This document shows, in pieces, positions 50,991 through 59,805 of a DNA stretch of 64,000 bases. The DNA is from Cystobacter ferrugineus. Its GTDB lineage: Bacteria; Myxococcota; Myxococcia; Myxococcales; Myxococcaceae. Position numbers and translations under genes: made by a program. A model generated the notes under the pieces. The model was given only the letters and a program-made list of their open reading frames with translations. It had not been told where the DNA came from and did no database searches. The stretch covers positions 186,001-250,000 of the forward strand of contig NZ_MPIN01000002.1 in assembly GCF_001887355.1 (NCBI RefSeq), in the 5' to 3' direction. The first letter of the stretch is position 1. Each line of letters begins with the position of its first letter.

Positions 50991-52078
50991 GCGCGCCGGC
51001 CGTCCGCCGTGCCCTCGCGCTGCTGCCCACCCACGCCACCACGGGCATCGGCAGTCTGCCGTACACCCAGCTCGAGCCGGGCCTGCGGGCCGCGTTCGCG
51101 ATGGACATCCCCTTCCTGCCCCAGCTTCCGGTGGGCAGGCCCGCGGAGTTCATGATTCCCCAGGCACTCGAGGGGCTGCCGGGCCTGGGGTTCGACGAGG
51201 CGGGGCGGTGCAGCGTGGACCTCGCGGCGTGGCGCGCGGGACGCGAGGCCTTCGAGGCGCGGCTGGAGGCGGCCTTGTCCTCGGGAGCGCTGGAGTCCTT
51301 CGAGCCCTCGCCGGAGGCGTGCCTCGCCTGGCGTCCCTTCCTGGGTGAGGTGGAGCGCCGTGCACTCGCCTTCGCCAAGGCGCAGCTCGCCGGTCCCTTC
51401 ACGGTGAACCTGGTGACGCGCACGAGCGAGGGGAGGGCGGCGCTGGAGGAGCCAGGGCTGGACGCGGCGATCTTCCGGCTGACGCGGGCGCGCGCGCGGG
51501 CGATGGTGAGGGCCCTGCGGCGCGCGGGGACGACGCCCCTCTTCTTCCTGGACGAGCCGGGGCTGGCTGCCTTCTCGCGCGCCGACCCCCGGCACCTGCT
51601 GGCCTCACGTGAGCTGCGCCTGCTGGTGGCGGCGCTTCAGGGCGAGGGCGCGCTGGTGGGCGTGCACTGCTGCGGCAACACGGACTGGGCGAACCTGCTG
51701 GAGGCGGGGCTGGACGTGCTGTCGCTGGACGTGCGGCTGTCGCTGGACGCGGTGCTGGAGGAGACGGGTCCCCTGGCGCGCTTCCTGGACTCGGGGGCGA
51801 CGCTGAGCCTGGGCCTCATCCCCACGGGCCTCGCATCCACCTACGACGTGGGGGAGCTGGTGGACGCGGTCGAGGTGTCACTCGAGGCGGCGCTGCCTCC
51901 GGGCCATTCGCTCGAACAGGTGGGGGGCCAGATGTTGCTGACACCCGCGTGCGGCCTGGCCCTGCGCACCGGGGAGGAGGCCGAACGTGTCCTCGAACAG
52001 CTCGCGGAGGCGCGACGCCGACTCCTGGAGGTGAGGGCGGCCCGGCCGTCAGCAGTCCGCCCCTTCCTCGTGAGCTGA
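50987..52078 (+). CDS. MetE-like (cobalamin-independent methionine synthase/UROD superfamily) protein
   Basis: 363 aa from the ATG at 50987. It resembles the C-terminal catalytic barrel of MetE: TTGIGSLPYTQ start, LVTRTSEGRAAL, FFLDEPGLA, the zinc-type GVHCCGNTDW (His and Cys) and the final Cys in LTPACGLALRT. It lacks the N-terminal MetE half, so it may be a corrinoid- or other methyl-transfer enzyme rather than methionine synthase. Coupled to the upstream hydrolase gene. Confidence 0.8.
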   Translation: MSAPAVRRALALLPTHATTGIGSLPYTQLEPGLRAAFAMDIPFLPQLPVGRPAEFMIPQALEGLPGLGFDEAGRCSVDLAAWRAGREAFEARLEAALSSGALESFEPSPEACLAWRPFLGEVERRALAFAKAQLAGPFTVNLVTRTSEGRAALEEPGLDAAIFRLTRARARAMVRALRRAGTTPLFFLDEPGLAAFSRADPRHLLASRELRLLVAALQGEGALVGVHCCGNTDWANLLEAGLDVLSLDVRLSLDAVLEETGPLARFLDSGATLSLGLIPTGLASTYDVGELVDAVEVSLEAALPPGHSLEQVGGQMLLTPACGLALRTGEEAERVLEQLAEARRRLLEVRAARPSAVRPFLVS

Positions 52079-52081
52079 ACC

Positions 52082-52375
52082 TCAGCGTCCGAGCTGCAGC
52101 TCGCGCTCGGCCTGGATCCAGTCCTCGTCATGGTGCCCGTGCTCTCCGCCGCGCGCGAGGAACAGCTCGTAGGCCCGGCGGGAGATCTGCTCCGCGGTGG
52201 GGCGGCTGCGGGTCGGGGCGGCAGCGGTCTGCACCGCGGGGGTCTCCTTCTTCGCGGGAGCGGCCTGCGCCATCGGGGCCACGTTCGTGATGGGCGTCGC
52301 GGCGGGGGGCGGGGCCTCCGGCTTCTTGGAGGAGGACTTGTTGTTGTTGTTCGTCTTGGCCTGTGCGCGTGCCAT
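52082..52375 (-). CDS. DUF2934 protein with Ala/Pro-rich linker
   Basis: 97 aa from the ATG at 52373-52375 (MARAQAKTNNNNKSSSKK). A basic, Asn/Ser-rich start and an Ala/Pro linker lead to a C-terminal DUF2934 domain (RRAYELFLARGGEHGHHDEDW, then AERELQ), recognisable by the AYELF and W-x2-AE pattern. Function unknown. Convergent with the MetE-like gene, whose stop is 3 bp away. Confidence 0.75.
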   Translation of the reverse strand: MARAQAKTNNNNKSSSKKPEAPPPAATPITNVAPMAQAAPAKKETPAVQTAAAPTRSRPTAEQISRRAYELFLARGGEHGHHDEDWIQAERELQLGR

Positions 52376-52509
52376 GGGAATCCTTGGGTAGAAAAAAGCG
52401 GCTGCCGACAGCATTGGCAGCTCTTCGTGCGCGAAACATTGATCCCTGGAGCGATCGTCACCGAGGCGACACGCCAACGCCGAGCCTGTCCGTTAAGCGA
52501 CAGAGGGAC

Positions 52510-53640
52510 TCAGGCCGGGAGCACGCCGGCCTCGAGCGCGGCCTCGAGTGCCTTGTGCATGGCCGTGCTCATGCCGAGCGAGGAGGCTTCTTCGGGGGTG
52601 CACCAGCGCAGCTCGCGGAAGGCGGGAGCGCGCGTGGGGTGTGTCGAGCCCGTCACGCGCAGCAGCCGGAGGGTGAGGCTGCGGTGGGTGAGCTGGCGGC
52701 GCACGGTGCCGAGCACGGCCTCCACCCGCACGGGTGTGCCGAGCGCCTGGGTGAGCTTCCCGGCGGATTCCGGGTCGGGCGTGTCCGCTTCGATCTCGGC
52801 GGCGGGCAATTCCCACAAGCCCCCGAAGAGTCCCTTCTCCTCTCGTCGGGCGAGCAGGAGCCGGCCCGCGTGCGCCCAGACGGCGAGGGCGAGGGTCATC
52901 CGCTTGGGGGCGGCGCGCACCTTGGCGGGGGGCAGCTCGTTCACACGACCGTGACGCCAGGCCAGACAGTCCTCGCGCACGGGGCACAAGAGGCACAGTG
53001 GGTTGTCCGGCCGGCAGACGGTGGCGCCGTGTTCCATGAGGGCCTGGTTGAAGTCTCCGGGCCGCTCGGGGGAGACGAGCTCGGTGGCGAGCGCCCACAG
53101 CCGGGCCTCGCGCACGCGATCTCCCGGGAGGCCCTCCACCTCGAAGAGGCGCGAGAAGACGCGGGCCACGTTGCCATCCACCAGGGGCGCGGGCTCGCCG
53201 AAGGCGATGGAGGCCACGGCCCCCGCGGTGTAGCGGCCGAAGCCTCTCAGGGTGAGCAATTGCGCGGCGGTGGAGGGCAGCTTGCCGCCGTAGCGCGCCA
53301 CCACGTCCTGGGCGGCCAGGTGCAGGTTGCGCGCGCGTGAGTAGTAGCCAAGCCCCCGCCACGCGGCGAGCACGTCCGGCAGCGGCGCGGTGGCGAGTGC
53401 CTCCACCGTGGGGAAGCGCTGGAGGAATCTTTCCCAGTAGGGGATGACGGTGGCCACCTGCGTCTGCTGCAGCATCACCTCGCTGAGCCAGATGGCGTAT
53501 GGATCGCGCGTGCGGCGCCAGGGCAGATCGCGCTTCTGCCGGTCGTACCAGGCGAGCAGGCCCGCGCGCAGGGACTCGCGGCGCGCGGGCTCGATGAGGG
53601 GCGGGGTGGGGGAGGGCGCGCGCTTGCGGGAGGGGCTCAT
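52510..53640 (-). CDS. mutY: A/G-specific adenine glycosylase MutY
   Basis: 376 aa. Removes adenine mispaired with 8-oxoguanine. HhH-GPD domain with catalytic Glu in SEVMLQQTQV and Asp in VDGNVARVF; [4Fe-4S] cluster Cys pattern C-x6-C-x2-C-x5-C in CRPDNPLCLLCPVREDC; C-terminal Nudix-like 8-oxoG recognition domain (VWAHAGRLLLARREEKGLFGGLWELP). Length is normal. Overlaps the upstream SDR gene by 4 bp (53637-53640). Confidence 0.97.
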   Translation of the reverse strand: MSPSRKRAPSPTPPLIEPARRESLRAGLLAWYDRQKRDLPWRRTRDPYAIWLSEVMLQQTQVATVIPYWERFLQRFPTVEALATAPLPDVLAAWRGLGYYSRARNLHLAAQDVVARYGGKLPSTAAQLLTLRGFGRYTAGAVASIAFGEPAPLVDGNVARVFSRLFEVEGLPGDRVREARLWALATELVSPERPGDFNQALMEHGATVCRPDNPLCLLCPVREDCLAWRHGRVNELPPAKVRAAPKRMTLALAVWAHAGRLLLARREEKGLFGGLWELPAAEIEADTPDPESAGKLTQALGTPVRVEAVLGTVRRQLTHRSLTLRLLRVTGSTHPTRAPAFRELRWCTPEEASSLGMSTAMHKALEAALEAGVLPA

Positions 53641-54446
53641 GGGCGCCGGGCGGGATTGGCGATGCGGCGGGCCACGCGATCGAAGAGCCCGGGCACGAGC
53701 CGGTTGGCGAGCACCATGACCCGGCCGGGAAGGGTGAGCACCGTCTCACGGTTTCCCCGGCGGCTGGCGCGCACGAGCGCCCGGGCGACGGCCTCGGCGC
53801 TCATGGCGTCGAGGGGAATGGAGTCCTGGGCCCAGCCCTCGGCGTTGAGGCGCGCGTCGCGGAACTCCGTCTCGGTGAGGCCCGGTGACACGAGCAGCAC
53901 GCGGATGCCCTCGGTGGCGAGCTCGGCGCGCAGCGACTCGGTGAGCAGGTTCACGGCCGCCTTGGACGCGCCATAGCCGCCGAGCAGGGGCAGCCCGCGG
54001 TGGCCCAGCACGGAGCTGACATTGATGACCCGCGAGCCGGGCGCGCGCCGGCGCAGCAGGGGCAGGGCGGCTCGGGTGACGCGCACCAGGCCGAAGAAGT
54101 TGACCTCGAACACCTGGCGCAGCTGCGCCTCGCTGAAGCCCTCGACGGGGCCGTAGAGCCCGAGCCCCGCGTTGTTGACGAGGATGTCCAACCCGCCGAA
54201 GGCCGCCTCCGTCTCGCGCACGAGACGGGCCACGTCCTCCTCGCGGGTGATGTCGCAGCACACGGGGAGGGCCCGGACGCCGAGTGCTTCCGCCTCACGC
54301 GCGGCGTCTCGAAGGGCCGGCTCGCGGCGCGCGGCGAGCACGAGGTGGGCGCCCTGGGCCGCGTAGACCCGGGCCACCGCCCGGCCGATGCCACTGGAGG
54401 CGCCGGTGATGAGCACCACCTTGCCTCGAAAGTCCTGGGTTGCCAT
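53637..54446 (-). CDS. Short-chain dehydrogenase/reductase
   Basis: 269 aa classical SDR: TGASSGIGRAVARV, NNAGLG, Ser in VINVSSVLG, Tyr-x3-Lys in GYGASKAAVNLL, and a C-terminal hydrophobic stretch (VMVLANRLVPGLF) suggesting membrane contact. It is translated just before mutY (ATGA overlap). Substrate unknown; similar proteins act on lipids or steroids. Confidence 0.87.
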   Translation of the reverse strand: MATQDFRGKVVLITGASSGIGRAVARVYAAQGAHLVLAARREPALRDAAREAEALGVRALPVCCDITREEDVARLVRETEAAFGGLDILVNNAGLGLYGPVEGFSEAQLRQVFEVNFFGLVRVTRAALPLLRRRAPGSRVINVSSVLGHRGLPLLGGYGASKAAVNLLTESLRAELATEGIRVLLVSPGLTETEFRDARLNAEGWAQDSIPLDAMSAEAVARALVRASRRGNRETVLTLPGRVMVLANRLVPGLFDRVARRIANPARRP

Positions 54447-54559
54447 GGGGGCGCACCTTAACGGCTCGCGGAAGGCGGAGAAGGACCTGCCGGGGTGTGC
54501 CTACTTGCCTGTCCTTCTTCTTGGATCAGCGAGCCCTTGGTCTAGGATGCCCGGCGCCC

Positions 54560-55510
54560 ATGCCGCGCGCGTCCTTCACCAACGACTTCTCCTGGTCCAA
54601 GAGCCGTCACGAGAAACTCCAGGAGTGCTCCCGGGCATATTACCTCTATTACTACCGCTCCTGGGGCGGGTGGGAGGCGGGGGCGCCGCCGGAGGTGCGC
54701 GAGCTGTACCTGCTCAAGAAGCTGGGCAATCGCTACACGTGGGCGGGCAACATCGTGCACGACGCCCTCAAGGACGCGCTGCTCAACTGGCGCGCGGGGC
54801 TTCCGGTGGAGCCGGCGAAGGTGGAGGAGCGGGCGCTCGCGCGCATGCGCGACGAGTTCCGCTTCTCGCGGGGCAAGTCGTATCGCACGCACAAGGGCCG
54901 CAAGCCGTTCAGCGGCTTGATGGAGCACGAGTACGATGAGCCCGTGGCCGACGAGGCCTGGAAGCAGAACGCGGAGACGGTGCGCTCGGCGATCGCCTGG
55001 TTCTTCCAGTCTCGCTGGCCGGCGCTGGCGCGCTCGCTCAAGCCCGCGCAGTGGCTGGAGGTGGACGCGGGCGCGGAGTTCTCCTCCTTCACGCTGGACG
55101 GGGTGAAGGTCTTCGCCATTCCGGACTTCGCGTACACGGACGCGGACGGCTTCACGGTGGTGGTGGACTGGAAGACGGGCAAGGCGCGCGAGGGCTACGA
55201 CGAGCAGGTGCTGGGCTACGCGCTCTACGTGTCCCAGCGCTACCGGGTGCCGCTGGAGAAGGTGCGCGCCTCGCTCGTGTACCTCAACGATGGCCTGGAG
55301 CATCAGGTGCAGGTGGACCAGGACGCCATGGAGGGCTTCCGCACCCGCTTCGCGCAGAGCGTGGCGCGCATGCGCTCGCTGCTGGCGGAGCCGGCCACCA
55401 ACACGCCCAGGGAGGAGTCCGCCTTTCCCCAGACGGAGGACGCCGCCACGTGCGCCCGATGCGTCTTCCGCCGCCCCTGCGGACGCGAGGCGGCGGTGCG
55501 CGCGGCGTGA
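54560..55510 (+). CDS. PD-(D/E)XK nuclease with Cas4/AddB-type Fe-S cysteines
   Basis: 316 aa from the ATG at 54560 (MPRASFTNDFSWSKSRHEK); the frame extends upstream to 54440 without family sequence. RecB-like nuclease motifs: Asp in AIPDFAY, D-x-K in VVVDWKTGK, and Gln-Tyr in DEQVLGYALYV. One Cys near the N-terminus (Cys23, LQECSRAYY) and three at the C-terminus (Cys298, Cys301, Cys307, C-x2-C-x5-C) match the four ligands of Cas4 and AddB clusters. It stands alone, with no cas or helicase genes near. Likely a single-strand or end-processing nuclease. Confidence 0.85.
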   Translation: MPRASFTNDFSWSKSRHEKLQECSRAYYLYYYRSWGGWEAGAPPEVRELYLLKKLGNRYTWAGNIVHDALKDALLNWRAGLPVEPAKVEERALARMRDEFRFSRGKSYRTHKGRKPFSGLMEHEYDEPVADEAWKQNAETVRSAIAWFFQSRWPALARSLKPAQWLEVDAGAEFSSFTLDGVKVFAIPDFAYTDADGFTVVVDWKTGKAREGYDEQVLGYALYVSQRYRVPLEKVRASLVYLNDGLEHQVQVDQDAMEGFRTRFAQSVARMRSLLAEPATNTPREESAFPQTEDAATCARCVFRRPCGREAAVRAA

Positions 55511-55525
55511 GCGCGCGGGGGCCTG

Positions 55526-56392
55526 TCAGCGGCCCACCGACAGCCGCCGCACGACCACGCCCGCCGCGTTCATGCCGAACACGGAGGTGACGAAGGCCAC
55601 GCTGCCGTCGATCTGCGTGCGGCGCTCGCAGGTGTGGAAGTCATTGTCGTTGGGGCACACGCAGGAGAAGCCGTCGTCCGCGTCGTAGCGCAGGGACAGC
55701 GGCTGGCGCCGCGTCTCGATGGAGTAGACGGCGGTGATGCCCGTGGGCCGGTCCGTGTTCACGCCGTACTTGCGCTTGAGCAGCTTGCGGATGTCCTTGG
55801 CGAACGGGTCCATGTGCGTCTCGCACAGGTCCTCCACGCGGATGGCGGTGGGATCCAGGCGGCCCGCGGCGCCCATGGAGCTCACCACGGGGATGCCCAG
55901 GCTCACGCAGCGGTGGAGCAGGTGCAGCTTGGCCTTCACGTTGTCGATGGCGTCCACCACGTAGTCGTAGCTGCCCGGGGCGAGGAGCTGATCGGCCAAC
56001 TCGTCCCGGTAGAACTCGCGCAGGGGCCGCACGTCGGCGTCGGGGTTGATCTCCTTGCAGCGCTGGGCCATCAGCTCCGCCTTGGGCTTGCCCACCGTCT
56101 TCACGGTGGCGTGGAGCTGCCGGTTGGCGTTGGTGACGCACACGGTGTCGAAGTCGACGAGGGTGAGGTGACCCACGCCGCTGCGCACGATGCCCTCGGC
56201 GGCGTAGCTGCCCACGCCGCCCAGGCCGAACACCACCACCCGCGCCTTGGACAGGCGCTCCATGGCCGGGTCCCCCAGCAGGCGGCCCGTGCGATCGAAG
56301 CGCCGGTGCAGCTTGAAGGGCTTGGACGGGGCCTCCGCGGACGGCACGGTGGGGGTGGGAAGGGTCTCGGGGGCAGGGGGCTGCGGTTCCAT
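55526..56392 (-). CDS. tcdA: tRNA threonylcarbamoyladenosine dehydratase TcdA (CsdL)
   Basis: 288 aa E1-like ThiF-family enzyme that makes the cyclic form of t6A37 in tRNA. FGLGGVGSYAAEGIVRSGVG (ATP site), VDFDTVCVTNANRQLHA, and VDAIDNVKAKLHLLH are all typical, with VCPNDNDFHTC as a distinctive Cys pair. An N-terminal proline-rich stretch of about 25 residues precedes the domain. It is 27 bp downstream of tatD on the same strand. Confidence 0.93.
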   Translation of the reverse strand: MEPQPPAPETLPTPTVPSAEAPSKPFKLHRRFDRTGRLLGDPAMERLSKARVVVFGLGGVGSYAAEGIVRSGVGHLTLVDFDTVCVTNANRQLHATVKTVGKPKAELMAQRCKEINPDADVRPLREFYRDELADQLLAPGSYDYVVDAIDNVKAKLHLLHRCVSLGIPVVSSMGAAGRLDPTAIRVEDLCETHMDPFAKDIRKLLKRKYGVNTDRPTGITAVYSIETRRQPLSLRYDADDGFSCVCPNDNDFHTCERRTQIDGSVAFVTSVFGMNAAGVVVRRLSVGR

Positions 56393-56419
56393 GGGGACCT
56401 CTATAGCGCGACCGCCTCC

Positions 56420-57217
56420 CTACAGCGAAGGGGTGGGGAAGGCTTCCCGGAAGAAGCGGCGGGCGTTCTCGGTCGTCCGCTGGGCGAGCACCTCCACCGG
56501 CTCGCCGAGCACGCGCGCCATGCCCTCGATGATCCGGGGCAGATAGCCCGGCTCCGAGCGCTGCCCCCGGTGGGGGGTGGGGGCCTGGTCCGGAGCATCC
56601 GTCTCGACCATGAGCCGCTCGGGGGGAATCACCCGCAGGGCGTCCAGGGGCTTGCGCGCCTCGGCCCAGGTGACGGGGCCCGCGAACGAGAAGTGGCAGC
56701 CCTTCTGGATGTAGAAGCGCGCCAGGTCCACTCCGCCGCCGTAGCTGTGCATGAGGATGCCGGCCTCGGGTAGGGGCTCGCTCTTGAGCAGGTCGATGAG
56801 CGCGGGGTGGGCGCGAAAGCAGTGCATCAACACGGGCAGCCCGTGCTTGCGCGCGAGCTCCAGGTGCCGCCGCAGCACCGCCACCTGCCGCTCCATAGGG
56901 GCGCCCGCGGCCGAGGGCCCATCCAGCCCGCACTCGCCCACGGCGATGACGCCGCCGAGCCCGAGCAGCGCGTCCAGACGCTCCAGGTGGAGCTCGTCCT
57001 CCTCGGGTGGCAGGTGGGGGAGCATCTGGGGATGGATGCCGAGCCCTATCTGGAGGCGGGGTTCGCTTCGTGACATCTCCCGCAGGGGCTCCCAGTTCTC
57101 CGGACCTACTCCGGGCACGAGGATGCCGTGCAGGCCAGCGGCCCAGGCCCGGGCGAGCACCTCGCTCCGGTCCGGGTCGAAGCGTGACGCGTCGAGATGG
57201 CAGTGGGTGTCAATCAT
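56420..57217 (-). CDS. tatD: TatD-family metal-dependent DNase
   Basis: 265 aa from the ATG at 57215-57217 (MIDTHCHLDASRFDPDR); the open frame upstream is antisense to the next gene. Metal-binding and family motifs: D-THCHLD, IGLGIHPQ, GECGLD, VLMHCFRA, LMHSYGGG, and VETDAPDQAPTPHRGQRSEP. TatD proteins are 3'-5' DNase/RNases with a TIM-barrel fold. Upstream of tcdA with a 27-bp gap. Confidence 0.94.
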   Translation of the reverse strand: MIDTHCHLDASRFDPDRSEVLARAWAAGLHGILVPGVGPENWEPLREMSRSEPRLQIGLGIHPQMLPHLPPEEDELHLERLDALLGLGGVIAVGECGLDGPSAAGAPMERQVAVLRRHLELARKHGLPVLMHCFRAHPALIDLLKSEPLPEAGILMHSYGGGVDLARFYIQKGCHFSFAGPVTWAEARKPLDALRVIPPERLMVETDAPDQAPTPHRGQRSEPGYLPRIIEGMARVLGEPVEVLAQRTTENARRFFREAFPTPSL

Positions 57218-57349
57218 TGGAAAGGTCCGTGAGGTATCTGCCCGCTGGCGTTCAACCGCAGACAGCGGTTTGGAGGATGGAGCCGAATCCTCCTGGCCAG
57301 TTCGCGAAGAGAACCTATTTGCCATGCGGCGGTTTTTGGAGGATTCAAA

Positions 57350-58852
57350 ATGACCAATCGATATGCCGTCGGTGCGCTCATGGGAGCGCTGATGCTGGTG
57401 GTGACCGGGTGTCCGTCGGAAGAGTGCATCGATCAGTTCGATTGTAATAACAGCCAGGGCTCTCCGGGGACGGGCAAGACCTGGGCCTGTGTCGAGAACA
57501 GGTGCGTGGCCCGGGATGTCAACACGGAGCCTCCGCCGACGGGCGATGCGGGCACCAATCCCACGCCGGACGCGGGCACGGAGACGGACGCGGGCACGCC
57601 GGGCGAGATGACGATCGACGAAGGGGGCGACTGCGCCACCACCGCGAGCTGCATGGCGGGCCTGTACTGCAACCCTGCTGACAGCAAGTGCGCGCCGCTG
57701 CACATCGCGGTGACGGTTGGACCGACGACGGGGTCGACTCCGACCTATGCGGTGGTCGTGCCCTACAACAAGACCGTCTCGGCGACGCGGCTCAGCGAGG
57801 ATGCCGCGACCACGAACAAGTTCCCCCGCTGGAATCAGGACGGCTCGGCGGTGGCCTTCGTGGACATCGACACCAACAACAACGTGTCGCTCGTCTCGCG
57901 CGCTCTTCCCCTCGAGACGAGCCAGTTGAACACGCTCGTCACCGGCGCCGCGGCCAACACCAAGGACTTCAGCTACATGGAGTGGGCGCCGTCCAACACC
58001 ATCGCCTGGAGCAGAACCTTCCTGGATCCCACGACGAACAGGGACTCCACCACGGGCATCTGGGCCTACACCCCTCCGGACGGCCCCGCCGCGGTGGTCA
58101 CCAGCAGTGGCGTCTTCCCCTCGTGGGCGTCCGACGGAGCCAGCTTCGTCTACAGCGCCAATGGCCTTGGCCTCCAGAACAGGGTGCTCACGGATGCGTC
58201 CAGCGGCTCGGTTCCGGGGCCAACCAATACGACGGCCGAGCAGCCGCTGCACAACAAGACCAATGGTGTGCTGCTGTACCTCGATGCCAAGGGGAATGTC
58301 GAAGCGGGCCTTGGCGATCAGCCGCTGACTTCGCTCTACACCGTCAATACCACGCCGACCGCTCCCTCCGTTCCCACCGAGAACGAGATCGCGCTGGCGC
58401 GTGACGAGGGTGCTCCGAGCGCCACGGGCCAGCTCAAGTCGTACATCGCCAACCACACCTGGGCGCCCGCTGGCACGCATGTCGCCTACGTCCGGGTGTT
58501 CTACTTCCAGCCCCTCGTTGGTGACCCCTACCTGTGCAGTGGCTCCAACTGCGGAGGCCAGCAGGGCAACGTCGTCTATGTGCGTCGCATCGACCCGGCG
58601 ACGGGAACTCCGAGCGGCGATGAGCTGAAGTTCGCCGATGAAGCCACCCTCCCGTCCTTCTCTCCCGACGGCCAGTTCCTCGCCTACGTCTCGGGCGCGC
58701 AGCTCAAGGTGCAGAAGATCGATCCGAATGCCACCACCGCCGAGACGATCAAGGTGGCCGGTGCGTTCTCCAGCCATGACTGGAGTGCCGAGAACCGGCG
58801 CGTGCTGAGCAACCGCGGCGACGATCACCGTCCGCGCTGGCAGCCCCGCTAG
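57350..58852 (+). CDS. Lipoprotein with TolB-like beta-propeller
   Basis: 500 aa. Lipobox VVTGC (Cys21), Cys-rich segment, then an Asp-Ala-Gly repeat linker typical of myxobacterial lipoproteins, and a second Cys cluster (about 90-120). The remainder reads as propeller blades with WD40/TolB-like PRWNQDGSAVAFV, PSWASDGASFVYS and PSFSPDGQFLAYVS. Probably a surface-exposed binding protein. TTGGAGGA precedes the ATG. Followed by a strong terminator. Confidence 0.82.
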   Translation: MTNRYAVGALMGALMLVVTGCPSEECIDQFDCNNSQGSPGTGKTWACVENRCVARDVNTEPPPTGDAGTNPTPDAGTETDAGTPGEMTIDEGGDCATTASCMAGLYCNPADSKCAPLHIAVTVGPTTGSTPTYAVVVPYNKTVSATRLSEDAATTNKFPRWNQDGSAVAFVDIDTNNNVSLVSRALPLETSQLNTLVTGAAANTKDFSYMEWAPSNTIAWSRTFLDPTTNRDSTTGIWAYTPPDGPAAVVTSSGVFPSWASDGASFVYSANGLGLQNRVLTDASSGSVPGPTNTTAEQPLHNKTNGVLLYLDAKGNVEAGLGDQPLTSLYTVNTTPTAPSVPTENEIALARDEGAPSATGQLKSYIANHTWAPAGTHVAYVRVFYFQPLVGDPYLCSGSNCGGQQGNVVYVRRIDPATGTPSGDELKFADEATLPSFSPDGQFLAYVSGAQLKVQKIDPNATTAETIKVAGAFSSHDWSAENRRVLSNRGDDHRPRWQPR

Positions 58853-58883
58853 TTCTCCGCCTCCACGCGGTGGACACCTCCGG

Positions 58884-58925
58884 CACCCGTGTCCTGGTGA
58901 CCCCAGGGCGCGGGTGTTGTGTTTT
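58884..58925 (+). terminator. Intrinsic terminator after the TolB-like lipoprotein
   Basis: CACCCGTGTCCTGG (58884-58897) pairs with CCAGGGCGCGGGTG (58903-58916), 12 of 14 Watson-Crick pairs plus two G-U, 5-nt loop, followed by TTGTGTTTT. It starts 32 bp after the stop. Confidence 0.82.
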
Positions 58926-59030
58926 GAAGGAGAACCTCCCGGCCCGGGAACTTGCCTCCAGGCTCCAGCCGACGTACGCAGGCGGCCCCCTTCGCCGCTT
59001 CACGGCCACTCACCCCGGGAGGATGCTGAA

Positions 59031-59288
59031 ATGAAACGCCATGCCGCGCTGTGTCTGCTGATCCTGTCGGGCTGCGCGACCGTCACGGCCTCGCGCTCCC
59101 ACCCCGTCGCGTCCCTGTCGGGCCGTTCGGAGTGCCAGAGCGCCGAGAGGGGCCAGCCCGGGCCGGTGCGTCTGGAGACGCCCGCGGGGACCTTCCTCGT
59201 CCATCCCAACAACGCCGAGGACTTCGGCAAGCTGCTCGCGGGTGAGCCCACCGAGCACCAATACTTCTCCGTCACGGACCTTCCCTGA
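59031..59288 (+). CDS. Small lipoprotein, unknown
   Basis: 85 aa from the ATG at 59031 with GGGAGGATG upstream. Signal peptide with lipobox LILSGC (Cys15), then a short beta-prone domain (RLETPAGTFLVHPNNAEDFGKLLAGEP). No family recognised. Convergent with the small gene at 59334; a perfect palindrome CCGCCCCGGGGCGG lies between them (59313-59326). Confidence 0.7.
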   Translation: MKRHAALCLLILSGCATVTASRSHPVASLSGRSECQSAERGQPGPVRLETPAGTFLVHPNNAEDFGKLLAGEPTEHQYFSVTDLP

Positions 59289-59333
59289 GGGGCGTCCGCC
59301 GGTCTGCCCTGTCCGCCCCGGGGCGGGGGCGGC

Positions 59334-59567
59334 TCAGCGCGACAGGACGATGCGCCGTCCCAGCAACCGCTCCATCTGCGGCGAGGTGACCAGCTTGAGC
59401 ACCTCGAGGCTGTCGCCCGCCGCCGTGTCGTAGGCCGCCGCGATGAGGTCTCCCAGCGTGAGTTTCGCGGCCGGCGCCTTGCGCTGCGCCGTGCGGCGCA
59501 TCGCCGGCATCACACGCCGTCCCTGCCGTTGAACCGTGTCGCGCTTGTGGGTCGTCGTCCTGGCCAT
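59334..59567 (-). CDS. Small basic hypothetical protein
   Basis: 77 aa from the ATG at 59565-59567, with AGGAGGACGGAGC just upstream. Very basic N-terminus (MARTTTHKRDTVQRQGRR) and a helical C-terminal part (LTLGDLIAAAYDTAAGDSLEVLKLV). Possibly nucleic-acid binding. No family recognised; the strong ribosome-binding site and codon bias support it. Confidence 0.65.
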   Translation of the reverse strand: MARTTTHKRDTVQRQGRRVMPAMRRTAQRKAPAAKLTLGDLIAAAYDTAAGDSLEVLKLVTSPQMERLLGRRIVLSR

Positions 59568-59805
59568 GCTCCGTCCTCCTTGCTTTGCCCCGTGTTGGAT
59601 TCCTCGGGGGCGGGAAGGTTTCATGCAGGTCAGATGCCAGTCCCTTGGTGGTCCACGCCCCACGAGATTTCAAGGGTTTGGAGTCAACGCTCGTCTCGTA
59701 CTGGTGGCGGGATTCCAAAATTCGTTCACCACCCCCATGGGAATGGCTCGTTTCGTCGAGTCTTTTCATACACACCCCCCTGGGGCTGTGGGGTAAGGCG
59801 GACCC

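Noticed and set aside
59313-59326. Palindrome CCGCCCCGGGGCGG as an intrinsic terminator
   Set aside because: No loop and no T-run; such GC palindromes are common by chance here.
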